From contig NZ_CP195106.1 of the NCBI RefSeq assembly GCF_051175385.1, positions 1,054,001 to 1,118,000 of the forward strand: a DNA stretch of 64,000 nucleotides, in the 5' to 3' direction. Source of the DNA: Tundrisphaera lichenicola. Its GTDB lineage: Bacteria > Planctomycetota > Planctomycetia > Isosphaerales > Isosphaeraceae. Of this stretch, positions 9,024 through 17,659 are shown in pieces. Position 1 is the first letter of the stretch; the number at the start of each line of letters is the position of its first letter. The translations under genes were made by a program, and so were the position numbers. The notes beneath the pieces are model-generated. The model had not been told where the DNA came from, made no database searches, and was given only the letters and a program-made list of their open reading frames with translations.

Positions 9024-9295
9024 CCAGCCGAGGTCTTGAATGAGCGAGGACGGATCGAAAAAGACGCCGCGACTCGGGCCGGAGTGAACGCGACACTTAA
9101 AACCGAAGCGATCCTCCTGAGGACCCTCAAGAGGTGGCACGACCTTTGCAGCCTCTTCGCTCACACACCCGGAATTGCAAACATTTCCACGACAACCACG
9201 AAGACCCGCCGACCCAACCGGATGGCGATCGCGGGCTTTGCTTTCGCTCAGGGGTCGCCCGAGGAGTCATGGGCGATCTCGGCATGGAGGATCCC

Positions 9296-9835
9296 ATGCG
9301 CACCATCTTGGCCTTGCTGATCATCACCTTTACTTCCGGATGCGCGATGACGCATGACGTCCGCTATGTTTACCAGGATGGCGATTTCGGGGTGATCGGG
9401 CTGCCAGAAAATACCGACGAGTGGCCGACTCACTATCGAAGCCGGGCCGAGGAGTTGATGGAGAAGCATTTCCCACAAGGCCATGAGATCGTCCGGGCCG
9501 AGGAGGTGATCGAGGGCGAGCGAATGGTGAAGTCGGAAGGGACCCACACCGCCGAGGTGTCGCCGCAACTTCCCGCCGCCCTGGTCAATGTCGCCAAGCT
9601 TGGGCGTTCGGAGCACCATAGCCAGTCGGACACCCTGAAGCTGAAGGAATGTCGCATCATTTACCGCCGGTCCGATCTCCTCGCGAACCCGAAGGGCTTC
9701 GCGAAAGCGTCGGACCTGACCCCTACCCAGTATCTCGATCCCAATGCCCTCGAGCGGAAGAAGTTTGAAAGCACTGATAGTCGCGAGCCCGAAGCTTCGG
9801 AGAAGCCGAAGGCAAAGAAATCGGGCGAAGGCTGA
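9296..9835 (+). CDS. Small predicted lipoprotein of unknown function
   Basis: The start at 9296 is chosen because GGAGG (9286-9290) lies 5 nt before it and because it opens directly into a lipoprotein signal. The leader MRTILALLIITFTSGC has a lipobox (TSGC) with Cys16 as the predicted lipidated residue, giving 179 aa in total. The mature part contains VRYVYQDGDFGVIGLPENTD and a SRAEELMEKHFPQGHEIV segment. The pattern resembles planctomycete envelope lipoproteins of unknown role. The C-terminus is Lys/Glu-rich (EASEKPKAKKSGEG). No enzyme family is recognised. The gene ends only 14 bp before the left end of the IS element, so the insertion left the coding part intact but may have removed its native 3' flank. 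Confidence 0.75.
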   Translation: MRTILALLIITFTSGCAMTHDVRYVYQDGDFGVIGLPENTDEWPTHYRSRAEELMEKHFPQGHEIVRAEEVIEGERMVKSEGTHTAEVSPQLPAALVNVAKLGRSEHHSQSDTLKLKECRIIYRRSDLLANPKGFAKASDLTPTQYLDPNALERKKFESTDSREPEASEKPKAKKSGEG

Positions 9836-9840
9836 TCTAA

Positions 9841-9849
9841 AATTGCAAT
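9841..9849. repeat. Left target-site duplication of the IS element
   Basis: AATTGCAAT directly abuts the left terminal repeat and is found again after the right end. IS1595 elements usually make 8-bp duplications, so the true duplication is probably the palindrome ATTGCAAT, with one additional matching A by chance. Confidence 0.85.
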
Positions 9850-9875
9850 GGCTCATGATGGATTCCGGGGTGGTG
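9850..9875 (+). repeat. Left terminal inverted repeat of the IS
   Basis: A 26-bp sequence beginning GGCTCATGATGGATTCCGGG, matched perfectly and inverted at 10897-10922. It is the likely transposase binding and cleavage end. Confidence 0.93.
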
Positions 9876-9972
9876 GTCCGCAAGGGCCACTCAGTGGATA
9901 CAATCGGTCTCCTCGGTCGGGCGATCTGTCCGCCCCGCTGATCCCGACTTCCCCGCCCCGAGGCGTCGCACG

Positions 9973-10919
9973 ATGGTCAACATCCAGGATCTCTTCGACG
10001 ACGCCAAGTGCTTCGACACCATCCGGGACATGCGGTGGCCTGACGGCGTGACCTGTCCCAAGTGCTCCTGGGACTCGGTCATCAAGAACGGCAAGGACGA
10101 CACTCAGCCACTCCGTCAACGCTACGAGTGCCGGGGCTGCCGCCGACGCTTCGACGACCTCACCGACACCATCTTCGCCGGCCATCACCTGCCGCTGAGG
10201 ACCTGGATCGCCTGCCTCTATCTGATGGGGCTGAACCTCTCGGGATTGCAGATCGCCCAGGAACTCGACATCAACAAGGATGATGCCCGAGCCATGATCC
10301 AGCGACTCCGACAGGGGATGGTCGACCGTTGTCCTCCGGTCGTGCTGGAGGGGGAGGTCGAGTGCGACGAAGTCTATGTGGTGGCCGGACATAAGGGTCA
10401 TCCCGAGGCGGTCAAAAAAAAGGCCGCCTCCCCCGAAGGCGACGCCTGAGAGGCGAGCGAGGTCGGGGCACCCTGGCCAAGGAGAAGCCGCCGATCTTCG
10501 GGATGTTGCAGCGTGGAGGCGAGGTCGTGATCCGGATGCTGGAGAACGTCCAGCAGGTGACCATCAAGCCCCTGATCGATCGGATGATCGCCAAGGGGAC
10601 GTTGGTCTACACCGATGAATACGACATCTATGGCCGCCTGGTGGAGTGGGGTTATGGCCACAAGACGGTCTGCCACGGGGCGGGCGAGTTCGCCCGGGAC
10701 GACGATGGCGATGGCTTCTGCGAGGTCCATGTCAACACGCTCGAAGGGTTCTGGTCGCTGCTCCGCTCGTGGCTGCGGCCTCACCGAGGAATCCCCCAGG
10801 AGAGCCTACCGCTGTACCTGGGTTTCTTCGAGTTCGTGCACAACATCCGGGCGAGAGGAAAGCGGCTACTGGGTGCCCTGATCGGCCAATTGCTGGCACC
10901 ACCCCGGAATCCATCATGA
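9973..10919 (+). CDS. IS1595-family transposase in two frames joined by a -1 shift at an A-rich heptamer
   Basis: Frame 1 (9973-10449, 158 aa) has the family's zinc ribbon (CPKCSW, then YECRGCRRRFDDLTDTIF) and the start of the ISXO2-like DDE domain, with the first acidic residue in GEVECDEVYVVAGHKG. It ends at TGA 10447-10449. The rest of the domain continues in the -1 frame to 10919: RGTLAKEKPPIFGMLQRGG, second Asp in YTDEYDIYG, and NTLEGFWSLLRSWLRPHRGI. Reading -1 after AAG at 10420-10422 joins them as VKKKGRLPRRRRLRGERGRG, which looks like the uninterrupted linker of relatives. The shift site is A AAA AAG, the strongest bacterial -1 slippery heptamer. Programmed frameshifting is therefore plausible. 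A simple indel in the A8 run (mutation or sequencing error) is the alternative. Confidence 0.85.
10416..10422 (+). promoter_or_regulatory. Candidate -1 ribosomal frameshift heptamer A AAA AAG
   Basis: It lies in the zero frame as AAA AAA AAG inside an eight-A run (10414-10421). The downstream -1 frame encodes the rest of the transposase. The following sequence is GC-rich and could form a stimulatory stem, but no unique structure can be asserted by eye. Confidence 0.6.
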
Positions 10920-10922
10920 GCC
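10897..10922 (-). repeat. Right terminal inverted repeat of the IS
   Basis: The exact 26-bp reverse complement of the left end. It overlaps the last codons and the stop of the transposase frame (stop at 10917-10919). Confidence 0.93.
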
Positions 10923-10931
10923 AATTGCAAT
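10923..10931. repeat. Right target-site duplication of the IS element
   Basis: AATTGCAAT, identical to the sequence at 9841-9849 before the left end. Joining the flanks would restore one copy of the pre-insertion site. Confidence 0.85.
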
Positions 10932-11165
10932 ATGGACTTTGGCTGAAATCGAGTTTTTACTTGGGCCCGTCGACGTCGGCCATGACGATCCGTTCTCCGA
11001 GGGTGAGACATCGACGCTCGCTCGAAGGCTGCGAGGATATCTGGCCGAGTAATCCCCTATCCAAGAACGAGGATATGTCGAGCAACGACCCTGCGATGAG
11101 CCCCGAACATACATCCTGGATAAGGATTTACAGCCCGGCTGATCGACCCACTTTTTGCCCGGGGG

Positions 11166-11193
11166 TTGACAGTATTACTTACTCTCGTAAACT
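11166..11193 (+). promoter_or_regulatory. Probable sigma-70 promoter for tRNA-Leu
   Basis: A consensus -35 TTGACA at 11166-11171 and a -10-like TAAACT at 11188-11193 are separated by 16 bp. The tRNA begins 15 bp further on, a normal distance for a short tRNA leader. The roughly 230 bp between the IS and this promoter show no gene. Confidence 0.55.
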
Positions 11194-11208
11194 CGATCGT
11201 TCAGTAAG

Positions 11209-11291
11209 GCCGAAGTGGCGGAATGGCAGACGCGCCGGACTCAAAATCCGGTGGGGTAACACCCGTGTGGGTTCAAGTCCCACCTTCGGTA
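11209..11291 (+). tRNA. tRNA-Leu (anticodon CAA)
   Basis: An 83-nt cloverleaf with a long variable arm (class II), as expected for leucine. The acceptor arm is GCCGAAG paired with CTTCGGT. The D-arm contains TGGCGGAATGGCAGA. The anticodon stem is CCGGA/TCCGG around loop CTCAAAA, so the anticodon is CAA. The variable arm is TGGGGTAACACCCG and the T-arm is GTGGGTTCAAGTCCCAC. The discriminator is A and no CCA is encoded. The first acceptor pair is G-U rather than the more usual G-C, since the 3' strand ends GGTA. Confidence 0.95.
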
Positions 11292-11496
11292 TTTATTGCG
11301 AATCGGCAGGTTTTCGGAAGATGAACCTCCCGGATTCCCTTCGGGTTATGGCCACCTCGCTCAGGGCTTCCTTTCGATTTCGGAAGCTCGTCGAGTTCGC
11401 GACAACCTCGAATTTACATCGACGCCTACCAGGCCGAGGCGATTTCGGGATGTGTTGGTCTGACTGGCGACTACCCGACTCGAGTTAGGTGGCCTT

Positions 11497-12189
11497 TCAC
11501 TCTGCGGCGAAGCGATACCCGACCCCTTGCTCGGTCTGGATGTAGCGGGACTGGGCCGGGGGATCTCCGAGCTTATTCCGCAGGCCTGCCACGAAGACCC
11601 GCAGGTAATGAGTCTCCTGCGAAGCATGAGGTCCCCAGACTTCTCTCAACAAGAAGCGATGCGTTAGCACCTTCCCCGAGTGCTTGACGAGGGTGACCAG
11701 GAGCTTGTATTCCAGGGGCGTGAGCTGGAGGCGCTCGTTGCGTCGCAGGACGAGGCGGGCCGCGAGGTCCACCCGGAGTTCTCCGATCGTCAGGACGGAC
11801 GACTCGAGGTCGGAGCGACTCCCATGGCGCAGGGCCGAGCGCATCCTCGCCAGGAGTTCGCTCACCCCGAAGGGCTTGGTGAGGTAGTCATCCGCTCCGG
11901 CGTCAAGGGCCTCGACCTTCTCCCTCTCCTGGTCCCTGGCCGAGAGGATCAGGATGGGGGCGCTGAGCCACTCTCGGAGTCTTCGGAGCACCTCCTGGCC
12001 GTCCATCGATGGTAGGCCGAGGTCTAGGATCACCAGGTCCGGCGGCTGCTGGGCCGCCAGCTTCAAGCCCTCCTCGCCGGACTGGGCTTCGACGATCCGG
12101 TAACCCTCGGCGGACAGCGAGGCGCGCAAGAAACGGCGTATGGGCGATTCGTCGTCGATAATCAGGACGAGATGATCTCCCGGTTTCAT
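11497..12189 (-). CDS. kdpE: KdpE, OmpR-family response regulator
   Basis: A 230-aa two-component response regulator. In the receiver domain (residues 1-120) the acidic pocket is LIIDDESP (Asp12, Asp13), the phosphorylation site is Asp56 in LVILDLGLPSMDG, and the conserved Lys105 is in DDYLTKPFG. A winged-helix DNA-binding domain (about 130-228) follows: LTPLEYKLLVTLVKHSGKVL, VWGPHASQETHYLRVFVAGL, and the tail YIQTEQGVGYRF typical of KdpE. The ATG at 12189 is preferred; a GTG at 12201 would add four residues. It is the last gene of the kdp operon, about 40 nt after kdpD. It would be phosphorylated by KdpD and activate kdp transcription under potassium limitation. Confidence 0.93.
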   Translation of the reverse strand: MKPGDHLVLIIDDESPIRRFLRASLSAEGYRIVEAQSGEEGLKLAAQQPPDLVILDLGLPSMDGQEVLRRLREWLSAPILILSARDQEREKVEALDAGADDYLTKPFGVSELLARMRSALRHGSRSDLESSVLTIGELRVDLAARLVLRRNERLQLTPLEYKLLVTLVKHSGKVLTHRFLLREVWGPHASQETHYLRVFVAGLRNKLGDPPAQSRYIQTEQGVGYRFAAE

Positions 12190-12230
12190 GAGCGATGACA
12201 CCCCCCGACCGTCGGACGAAGAATTGGCGG

Positions 12231-14915
12231 TTATCCCACCTCGACCCGGGGCGAGTCATCCGGCAGCGGAAGACGGATGAGAAACTCGGCCCCTCCTCCG
12301 GGGCGATTCGAGGCACGGATTGTCCCCCCGTGGGAACCGACTACGGCCCGGCAAATGGCCAGGCCCAGGCCGCTACCACGCCCGGAGTCCGCGGAGGCCG
12401 AGCCCCGGTAAAACTTGTCAAAGATCCTTTCCTCGGCGCCGGGAGGCAAGCCGGGACCGTCATCGGCCACGGAGATTACCAGCCACTTCCCGTCGGGGAT
12501 GGCCGCGATCGAGATTTTTGTACCCTGGGGCGTGTATCTTGCATCGTTCTCCAGGATGTTGACGAAGACTTGCTCCAGCAGCAGTCCATCGACCAGGATC
12601 AGCGGGAGGTCCGGCGGCATCCGGACCTCGACGTTGTGGCCCTGGAGTTCTCGACGGCAGCGGCCCAGGGCCGATCCGACGATCTCTTCCAGGATATTCC
12701 ATTGCTTCTGGGTCGTCGATCCGGTCACCTCGAGTTTCGACATCTGGAGGATGTTCTCCAGGAGCCGGGAGAGCCGATTCGACTCCTCGGCGATCGATTC
12801 CAGGAGCTGACGACGGGTCGCCTCGTCGATCTCCCCGTCGAGTAGCAGGCTGCCGCTCGCCCCGGCGATCGCCGCCATGGGCGTCCTCAGGTCATGGGAG
12901 ACGCTGCTCAGGAGTGCGTTGCGGGCCTGCTCGGTCTGGGCCTCGATGAGCGCCTCCGAGGCGGCAATCGACATCCGATCGCGTTCGAGGGCCAGGGCAA
13001 GCTGACCGCAACAAGCCTCCAGGAGTCGTCGTTGCTCGGGTTCCAGTAGACGGTCGATGGGCTCGGTCTTTACCGCGAGCGCCCCCACCGTGTTCTGCGA
13101 GGCCACGAGCGGAAGGAAAAGGCCGGGGGCGTTGGGCAGCGTATCCGTGCCCGCACCGGCGATCCGGTCGTGCTCGATGACCCAGCGGGCCGTCGGCTCG
13201 CTCACCGGATGGAGGGCGATGGAGGTCTTCTGGCCGAACGCAATCTTGGGGGCATCTCCCTGGTCCCTCAAATAGATGATAACTTCGCCGTCGCAGAGTT
13301 CAGAGACCTTCCGACCTGCGGCCGCCGTCAGGAACATCTCTCCCGAGACCGAGGTGAGTTGCTTGCCCATCTCGTAGAGGGCCGACAGCCGAAGCTCCCG
13401 GAGCTTTCCGCTCACGACCTGCGCCTTGAGTCGGGCCGTCAATTTGCTGATGAGTAAGGCGATGGCCATCATCACGGCGAACGTGATCACATACTGGGTG
13501 TCGGCCACGGCAAAGGTGTGCCTGGGCGGGACGAAGAAGAAATCGAAGATCAGGACCGCCGCGACGCTCGCGAGGCTAGCCGGACCGCTCCCATACCGCG
13601 ACGCCACGATGGCCACGGCGGCGAGGAACGCCATCACGAGGTTTGCCTCATTCAGTCCCATCCGATCGAAGAGGGCGGAGACGAGGCACCCGACCGCCAG
13701 GATCCCCCCTCCTTTGATGTAGGGTGCCCAGTCGCTGGTCGGGGTCGAGTTGCCGAGCGGGGCGTCACCGCGAAGTTCGCCCTCGCCCCGGATCACGTAG
13801 ACGTCGATGTCCCCGCTCCGGTCCAGGACCTCGTCGATGATGGATCCCACGAGCAACCGTCGCCATCGCGGCTGTTCGGTCTTGCCGATGAAGAGCTTGG
13901 TCACATTCCGGGATCGGGCATACTCCAGGAGTGTGGCCGCAATACCCTCGCCCGAGAGAGTAACCGTCTCGGCCCCGAGTCGCTCGGCAAGGCGTAAATG
14001 TCCGGCGACTCGTCCCTTGCTGACGGGATCGGTCGCCATCCCGAATGGCTCGACCGACGCGGCGATCCAGGGGGCATCCAGCGCGGTGGCCATTCGCTTG
14101 GCGGTCCGGAGCACCCGGGCGGTGGTGGGGCTCGGGCCGATGCAGACGAGCAATTTCTCCCCCGATGGCCAGGGCTCGGTGACGGCGCGGAGTCGCCTGG
14201 CCGACTCCACATCGGTATGAACTCTCCGGGCCGCCTCGCGAAGCGCGAACTCCCGGAGGGCATCGAGGTTCGACTTCTGGAAGAACCCGCCCAGGGCCCG
14301 ATCGGCCTGGCCCGGGACGTAGACCTTCCCGCCTCTCAGGCGGTCGATCAGTTCTTCGGGGGTCAGGTCCACCAGTTCCAGGTCGTCGGCCATCTCGAAG
14401 ATCCGGTCGGGCACGGTCTCCCGGACCGTGATCCCGGTGATCCGGCCGATCACGTCGTTCAGGCTGTCGATGTGCTGAACGTTGAGCGTCGTCCAGACGT
14501 TGATGCCCGCCTCGAGCAGTTCCTCCACGTCCTGCCAGCGTTTCCCGTGTCGCGAGCCCTCGGCGTTGGAGTGGGCCAGCTCATCGACGAGGATCAGTTC
14601 CGGCTTCCGGGCCAGTCCCGCATCCACGTCGAACTCCCTCAAGGTAACGCCCCGGTATTCGACCAAATGATGGGGGATCGCCTCCAGTCCCTCCAGCAGG
14701 GCCTCGGTCTCGGCCCGACCGTGGGGCTCGACATATCCGACGACCACCTCCTTACCGTCCGAGGCGGCTCGACGAGCCGCCTCCAGCATGGAGAACGTCT
14801 TGCCGACCCCGGCGGCATAGCCGAAGAAGATTTTCAGCGATCCTCGTCGCTCCCGAGCCTCCTCGGTCCGGACTCGATCCAGCAATTCGTCGGGGTCGGG
14901 GCGTTCCTGGGTCAT
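12231..14915 (-). CDS. kdpD: KdpD, potassium-sensing histidine kinase
   Basis: An 894-aa full-length KdpD. The N-terminal KdpD domain (about 25-235) carries Walker A GYAAGVGKT at residues 32-40 and ELILVDELAHSNAEGSRHGKR. A universal-stress-like domain (about 253-375) follows. A four-helix DUF4118 membrane block spans about 400-495 (GILAVGCLVSALF, ANLVMAFLAAVAIVASRYG, ASLASVAAVLIFDFFFVPP, VITFAVMMAIALLISKL). Then come a GAF-like domain (about 515-645), a HisKA domain with phospho-acceptor His674 in SVSHDLRTPMAAIAG, and a HATPase with ILENDARYTP, DDGPGLPPG and GSGLGLAICRAVV. It controls KdpE by phosphorylation and dephosphorylation in response to K+ or turgor. Its start overlaps the kdpC stop by 4 nt (ATGA). 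Confidence 0.95.
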   Translation of the reverse strand: MTQERPDPDELLDRVRTEEARERRGSLKIFFGYAAGVGKTFSMLEAARRAASDGKEVVVGYVEPHGRAETEALLEGLEAIPHHLVEYRGVTLREFDVDAGLARKPELILVDELAHSNAEGSRHGKRWQDVEELLEAGINVWTTLNVQHIDSLNDVIGRITGITVRETVPDRIFEMADDLELVDLTPEELIDRLRGGKVYVPGQADRALGGFFQKSNLDALREFALREAARRVHTDVESARRLRAVTEPWPSGEKLLVCIGPSPTTARVLRTAKRMATALDAPWIAASVEPFGMATDPVSKGRVAGHLRLAERLGAETVTLSGEGIAATLLEYARSRNVTKLFIGKTEQPRWRRLLVGSIIDEVLDRSGDIDVYVIRGEGELRGDAPLGNSTPTSDWAPYIKGGGILAVGCLVSALFDRMGLNEANLVMAFLAAVAIVASRYGSGPASLASVAAVLIFDFFFVPPRHTFAVADTQYVITFAVMMAIALLISKLTARLKAQVVSGKLRELRLSALYEMGKQLTSVSGEMFLTAAAGRKVSELCDGEVIIYLRDQGDAPKIAFGQKTSIALHPVSEPTARWVIEHDRIAGAGTDTLPNAPGLFLPLVASQNTVGALAVKTEPIDRLLEPEQRRLLEACCGQLALALERDRMSIAASEALIEAQTEQARNALLSSVSHDLRTPMAAIAGASGSLLLDGEIDEATRRQLLESIAEESNRLSRLLENILQMSKLEVTGSTTQKQWNILEEIVGSALGRCRRELQGHNVEVRMPPDLPLILVDGLLLEQVFVNILENDARYTPQGTKISIAAIPDGKWLVISVADDGPGLPPGAEERIFDKFYRGSASADSGRGSGLGLAICRAVVGSHGGTIRASNRPGGGAEFLIRLPLPDDSPRVEVG

Positions 14916-15541
14916 GGTCGCTCGGATTCTTTCGAGGTTTCGACTCGTTCGATCTTCGCTCCCTGTTCGAGCGAGAGGGAACCGTCCAGGGCCAAGTTGA
15001 GCTGGAGGACGTTGACTCGGGGCTCTCCCAGCAGGCCGAATTGCCGGCCTTCGGTATGACGATCGACGAGTCGTCGAAGCCGATTCTCATCGATACCTCT
15101 CGCGGAGGCCACCCGGCGCACCTGGACCTCGGCGGCGGCCGGGCTGATGTGAGGATCGAGCCCGCTGCCCGAGGCCGTCACCAGGTCCACCGGGATGTTT
15201 GCCAGTCGCGGGTCATGCTCCCTGATCGAATCGATCCGTGATCGGACGTTCTTCGCCAGGTCCGGGTGAAGCGGGCCGAGGTTCGAGCCGCCGGAGGAGG
15301 CGGCATTGTAAGGGACGCTGGCCGTCGCCGAAGGGCGTCCCCAGAAATATCCGGGCCTGGAGAAGGGTTGGCCGATCAGCGATGATCCGACGATCTTCCC
15401 GTCGATCTCCAACAGACTTCCATTCGCCCGATCCGGGAAGATTAGCTGGGCGAGTACCGTCACGACGAGCGGATAAACCAGGCCCGTCAAGATCGTCATC
15501 AAGAGCAGGACGACGCAGGAAACGCGGAGTGACTCTCTCAT
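14912..15541 (-). CDS. kdpC: KdpC, K+-transporting ATPase subunit C
   Basis: A 209-aa subunit with one N-terminal membrane helix (CVVLLLMTILTGLVYPLVVT). The periplasmic domain shows family signatures: GSSLIGQPFSRPGYFWGRPS, ASSGGSNLGP, PVDLVTASGSGLDPHISP and VLQLNLALD. KdpC stabilises the KdpFABC complex and raises the K+ affinity of KdpA. The ATG has a GAGGA ribosome binding site 7 nt upstream. The stop overlaps the kdpD start, so the transporter and its sensor are translationally linked. The length is close to the family norm of about 190-200 aa. Confidence 0.95.
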   Translation of the reverse strand: MRESLRVSCVVLLLMTILTGLVYPLVVTVLAQLIFPDRANGSLLEIDGKIVGSSLIGQPFSRPGYFWGRPSATASVPYNAASSGGSNLGPLHPDLAKNVRSRIDSIREHDPRLANIPVDLVTASGSGLDPHISPAAAEVQVRRVASARGIDENRLRRLVDRHTEGRQFGLLGEPRVNVLQLNLALDGSLSLEQGAKIERVETSKESERP

Positions 15542-15570
15542 GGGATGGTCCTCATGGGTCTACGATCCGT

Positions 15571-17640
15571 TCAGGCGATCCCGAAGGACGAAAGGAGCAG
15601 GTCGATGACTTTGATCCCGACGAACGGCACGATCAGCCCCCCGAGTCCGTAGGCGAGCAAGTTGTCCCGGAGCAGCTGGGCCGCCCCGACCGGTCGATAG
15701 CGGACCCCTCGGAGCGCCAGGGGGACCAGGGCGATGATGATCAGGGCGTTGAAGATGACCGCCGCGAGGATCGCGTTCGAGGGGGACGATAATCCCATCA
15801 CGTCGAGCCCCTTGAGGGCCGGGTAGGTCGTCGCGAAGGCGGCCGGGAGGATGGCGAAGTACTTGGCCACGTCGTTGGCGATACTGAACGTCGTCAAGGC
15901 TCCTCGGGTCATCAGGAGTTGCTTGCCGATATTGACGATCTCGATGAGTTTCGTGGGATTGGAGTCGAGGTCGACCATGTTCCCCGCCTCCTTGGCCGCC
16001 TGGGTCCCGGTATTCATGGCCACGGCAACGTCGGCCTGGGCGAGCGCGGGGGCGTCATTGGTCCCGTCGCCGGTCATCGCCACCAGTCGCCCCCCCCTCT
16101 GATACTCGCGGATTAGCGCGAGCTTGGCCTCTGGGGTCGCCTCGGCCAGGAAGTCATCGACGCCCGCCTCGGCCGCGATCGCCGCCGCCGTGAGCGGGTT
16201 GTCCCCGGTGATCATGACGGTCTTGATGCCCATCTTCCGGAGTTCGGAGAACCGCTCCTTGATCCCCCCCTTCACGATGTCCTTCAGCTCGATCACCCCG
16301 AGAGCCCGGGTATCCCGGCTGACGACCAGCGGCGTGCCGCCCGACTGGGCGATCGACCGGACGATCGACCAGAGCCCGTCCGGGACGTGCCCCCCCAGTC
16401 GTCGAATGTGGATCTCGACGGCCTCGGCCGCCCCCTTCCGGATCACGCGACCGTCCAGGTCGACTCCGCTCATCCGGGTCTGGGCCGAGAAGGCCACGAA
16501 TTCGGGATGGACATGTTCGAGGTCATGACCGCGGAGGTCGAAGCGATCCTTGGCCAGGACGGCGATGCTGCGCCCCTCGGGAGTCTCGTCGGCCAATGAG
16601 GCAAGTTGGGCGGCCTCCGCCAGCTCCCGCTCGTCGAACCCATCGGCGGGATGGAACCGGGTCGCCTGCCGGTTGCCCAGCGTGATCGTGCCGGTCTTGT
16701 CGAGCAGGAGCACATCCACGTCCCCCGCCGCCTCGACGGCCCGACCGGACATGGCGATGACGTTGGCCCGGCTCAGTCGGTTCATCCCGGCGATGCCGAT
16801 GGCCGAGAGCAACGCCCCGATCGTCGTGGGCGCCAGGCAAACCAGGAGGGCCACGAGCACCGTGACGGTGATCGGCCGCCCCTGGCCCGATACGGCCACG
16901 CTATATTCCGAGAATGGGAGTAGGGTGGCGACCACCAGCAGGAAGACCAGCGTCAGGGCCGCCAGCAGGATCGCGAGGGCGATCTCGTTGGGCGTCTTCC
17001 GACGCTGGGCCCCCTCGACCATCGCAATCATCCGGTCCAGGAAGCTCTGGCCCGGCAGGGTGGAGACCCGGACGATCAGCCAGTCGGAAATGACCCGGGT
17101 GCCGCCGGTCACCGCACTCCGGTCTCCGCCGCTCTCCCGGACGACCGGGGCACTCTCGCCGGTGATGGCACTCTCGTCGACCGAGGCTACCCCTTCGACG
17201 ACATCGCCGTCGGCCGGGATGATCTCGCCCGCCTTCACCATCACCAGGTCGCCCACCAGTAGCTCGGTTGCCGACACTTCCCGGGTCTCGCCCTTGGCAC
17301 GGTCGCCGATCCGGTTGGCGATCACCTCAGTCCGGGCCTTCCGAAGGCTCGCGGCCTGGGCCTTGCCATGCCCCTCGGCGATCGCCTCGGCGAAGTTGGC
17401 GAACAGGACGGTGAACCAGAGCCAGAGGCCGACCCCGAAGATGAATCGGGGAGATTCGCCGGAAGTGGCGCCGATCGAGTTAATCCACAGGATGGTCGTG
17501 AGGATGCTCCCCAGATAGACGGCGAACATCACGGGATTGCGGACTTGCGATCGAGGGTCCAGCTTCAGGAACGAAGCACGGATCGCCCCGGCGATCACGG
17601 TGACGTTGATCTTTTGGATTCGATCAATATGCGTGGACAC
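15571..17640 (-). CDS. kdpB: KdpB, P-type ATPase subunit of the K+ pump
   Basis: A 689-aa P-type ATPase, full length for KdpB. The GTG start at 17640 is supported by GGGAGA 8 nt upstream. The phosphorylation site is Asp314 in LLLDKTGTITLGNRQ. The actuator-domain TGES motif is at 160-163 (ESAITGESAPV). The membrane-domain CLAPTTIGALLSAIGIAGMN motif specific to KdpB is present, as are the nucleotide-domain KGAAEAVE and the hinge MTGDGTNDAPALAQADVAVAMN. Multiple membrane segments flank these. KdpB hydrolyses ATP and powers K+ uptake through KdpA. It lies between kdpA (19 nt upstream) and kdpC (29 nt downstream). Confidence 0.97.
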   Translation of the reverse strand: MSTHIDRIQKINVTVIAGAIRASFLKLDPRSQVRNPVMFAVYLGSILTTILWINSIGATSGESPRFIFGVGLWLWFTVLFANFAEAIAEGHGKAQAASLRKARTEVIANRIGDRAKGETREVSATELLVGDLVMVKAGEIIPADGDVVEGVASVDESAITGESAPVVRESGGDRSAVTGGTRVISDWLIVRVSTLPGQSFLDRMIAMVEGAQRRKTPNEIALAILLAALTLVFLLVVATLLPFSEYSVAVSGQGRPITVTVLVALLVCLAPTTIGALLSAIGIAGMNRLSRANVIAMSGRAVEAAGDVDVLLLDKTGTITLGNRQATRFHPADGFDERELAEAAQLASLADETPEGRSIAVLAKDRFDLRGHDLEHVHPEFVAFSAQTRMSGVDLDGRVIRKGAAEAVEIHIRRLGGHVPDGLWSIVRSIAQSGGTPLVVSRDTRALGVIELKDIVKGGIKERFSELRKMGIKTVMITGDNPLTAAAIAAEAGVDDFLAEATPEAKLALIREYQRGGRLVAMTGDGTNDAPALAQADVAVAMNTGTQAAKEAGNMVDLDSNPTKLIEIVNIGKQLLMTRGALTTFSIANDVAKYFAILPAAFATTYPALKGLDVMGLSSPSNAILAAVIFNALIIIALVPLALRGVRYRPVGAAQLLRDNLLAYGLGGLIVPFVGIKVIDLLLSSFGIA

Positions 17641-17659
17641 GAGCAGGATCTCCCGTGAG

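Larger units (their letters stand above)
9850..10922 (+). mobile_element. Complete IS1595-family (ISXO2-like) insertion sequence, 1,073 bp
   Basis: The element is bounded by 26-bp perfect terminal inverted repeats at 9850-9875 and 10897-10922. They begin GGCTCATGATGGATTCCGGG on the left; the right end is the exact reverse complement. Both ends are flanked by AATTGCAAT. The 5'-GG terminus, the ~8-bp target duplication, the length of about 1.1 kb and the zinc-ribbon ISXO2-type transposase all fit the IS1595 family. Perfect ends and identical flanking duplications point to recent insertion. It sits between the lipoprotein gene and tRNA-Leu and interrupts no recognisable gene. Activity depends on whether the transposase frame break at 10414-10421 is bypassed by ribosomal frameshifting. 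Confidence 0.92.

Noticed and set aside
10503..10919. Second transposase half as an independent gene starting at ATG 10503
   Set aside because: No ribosome binding site; the -1 frame is protein-like well upstream of this ATG (RGTLAKEKPPIFG), so it is the continuation of the first half.
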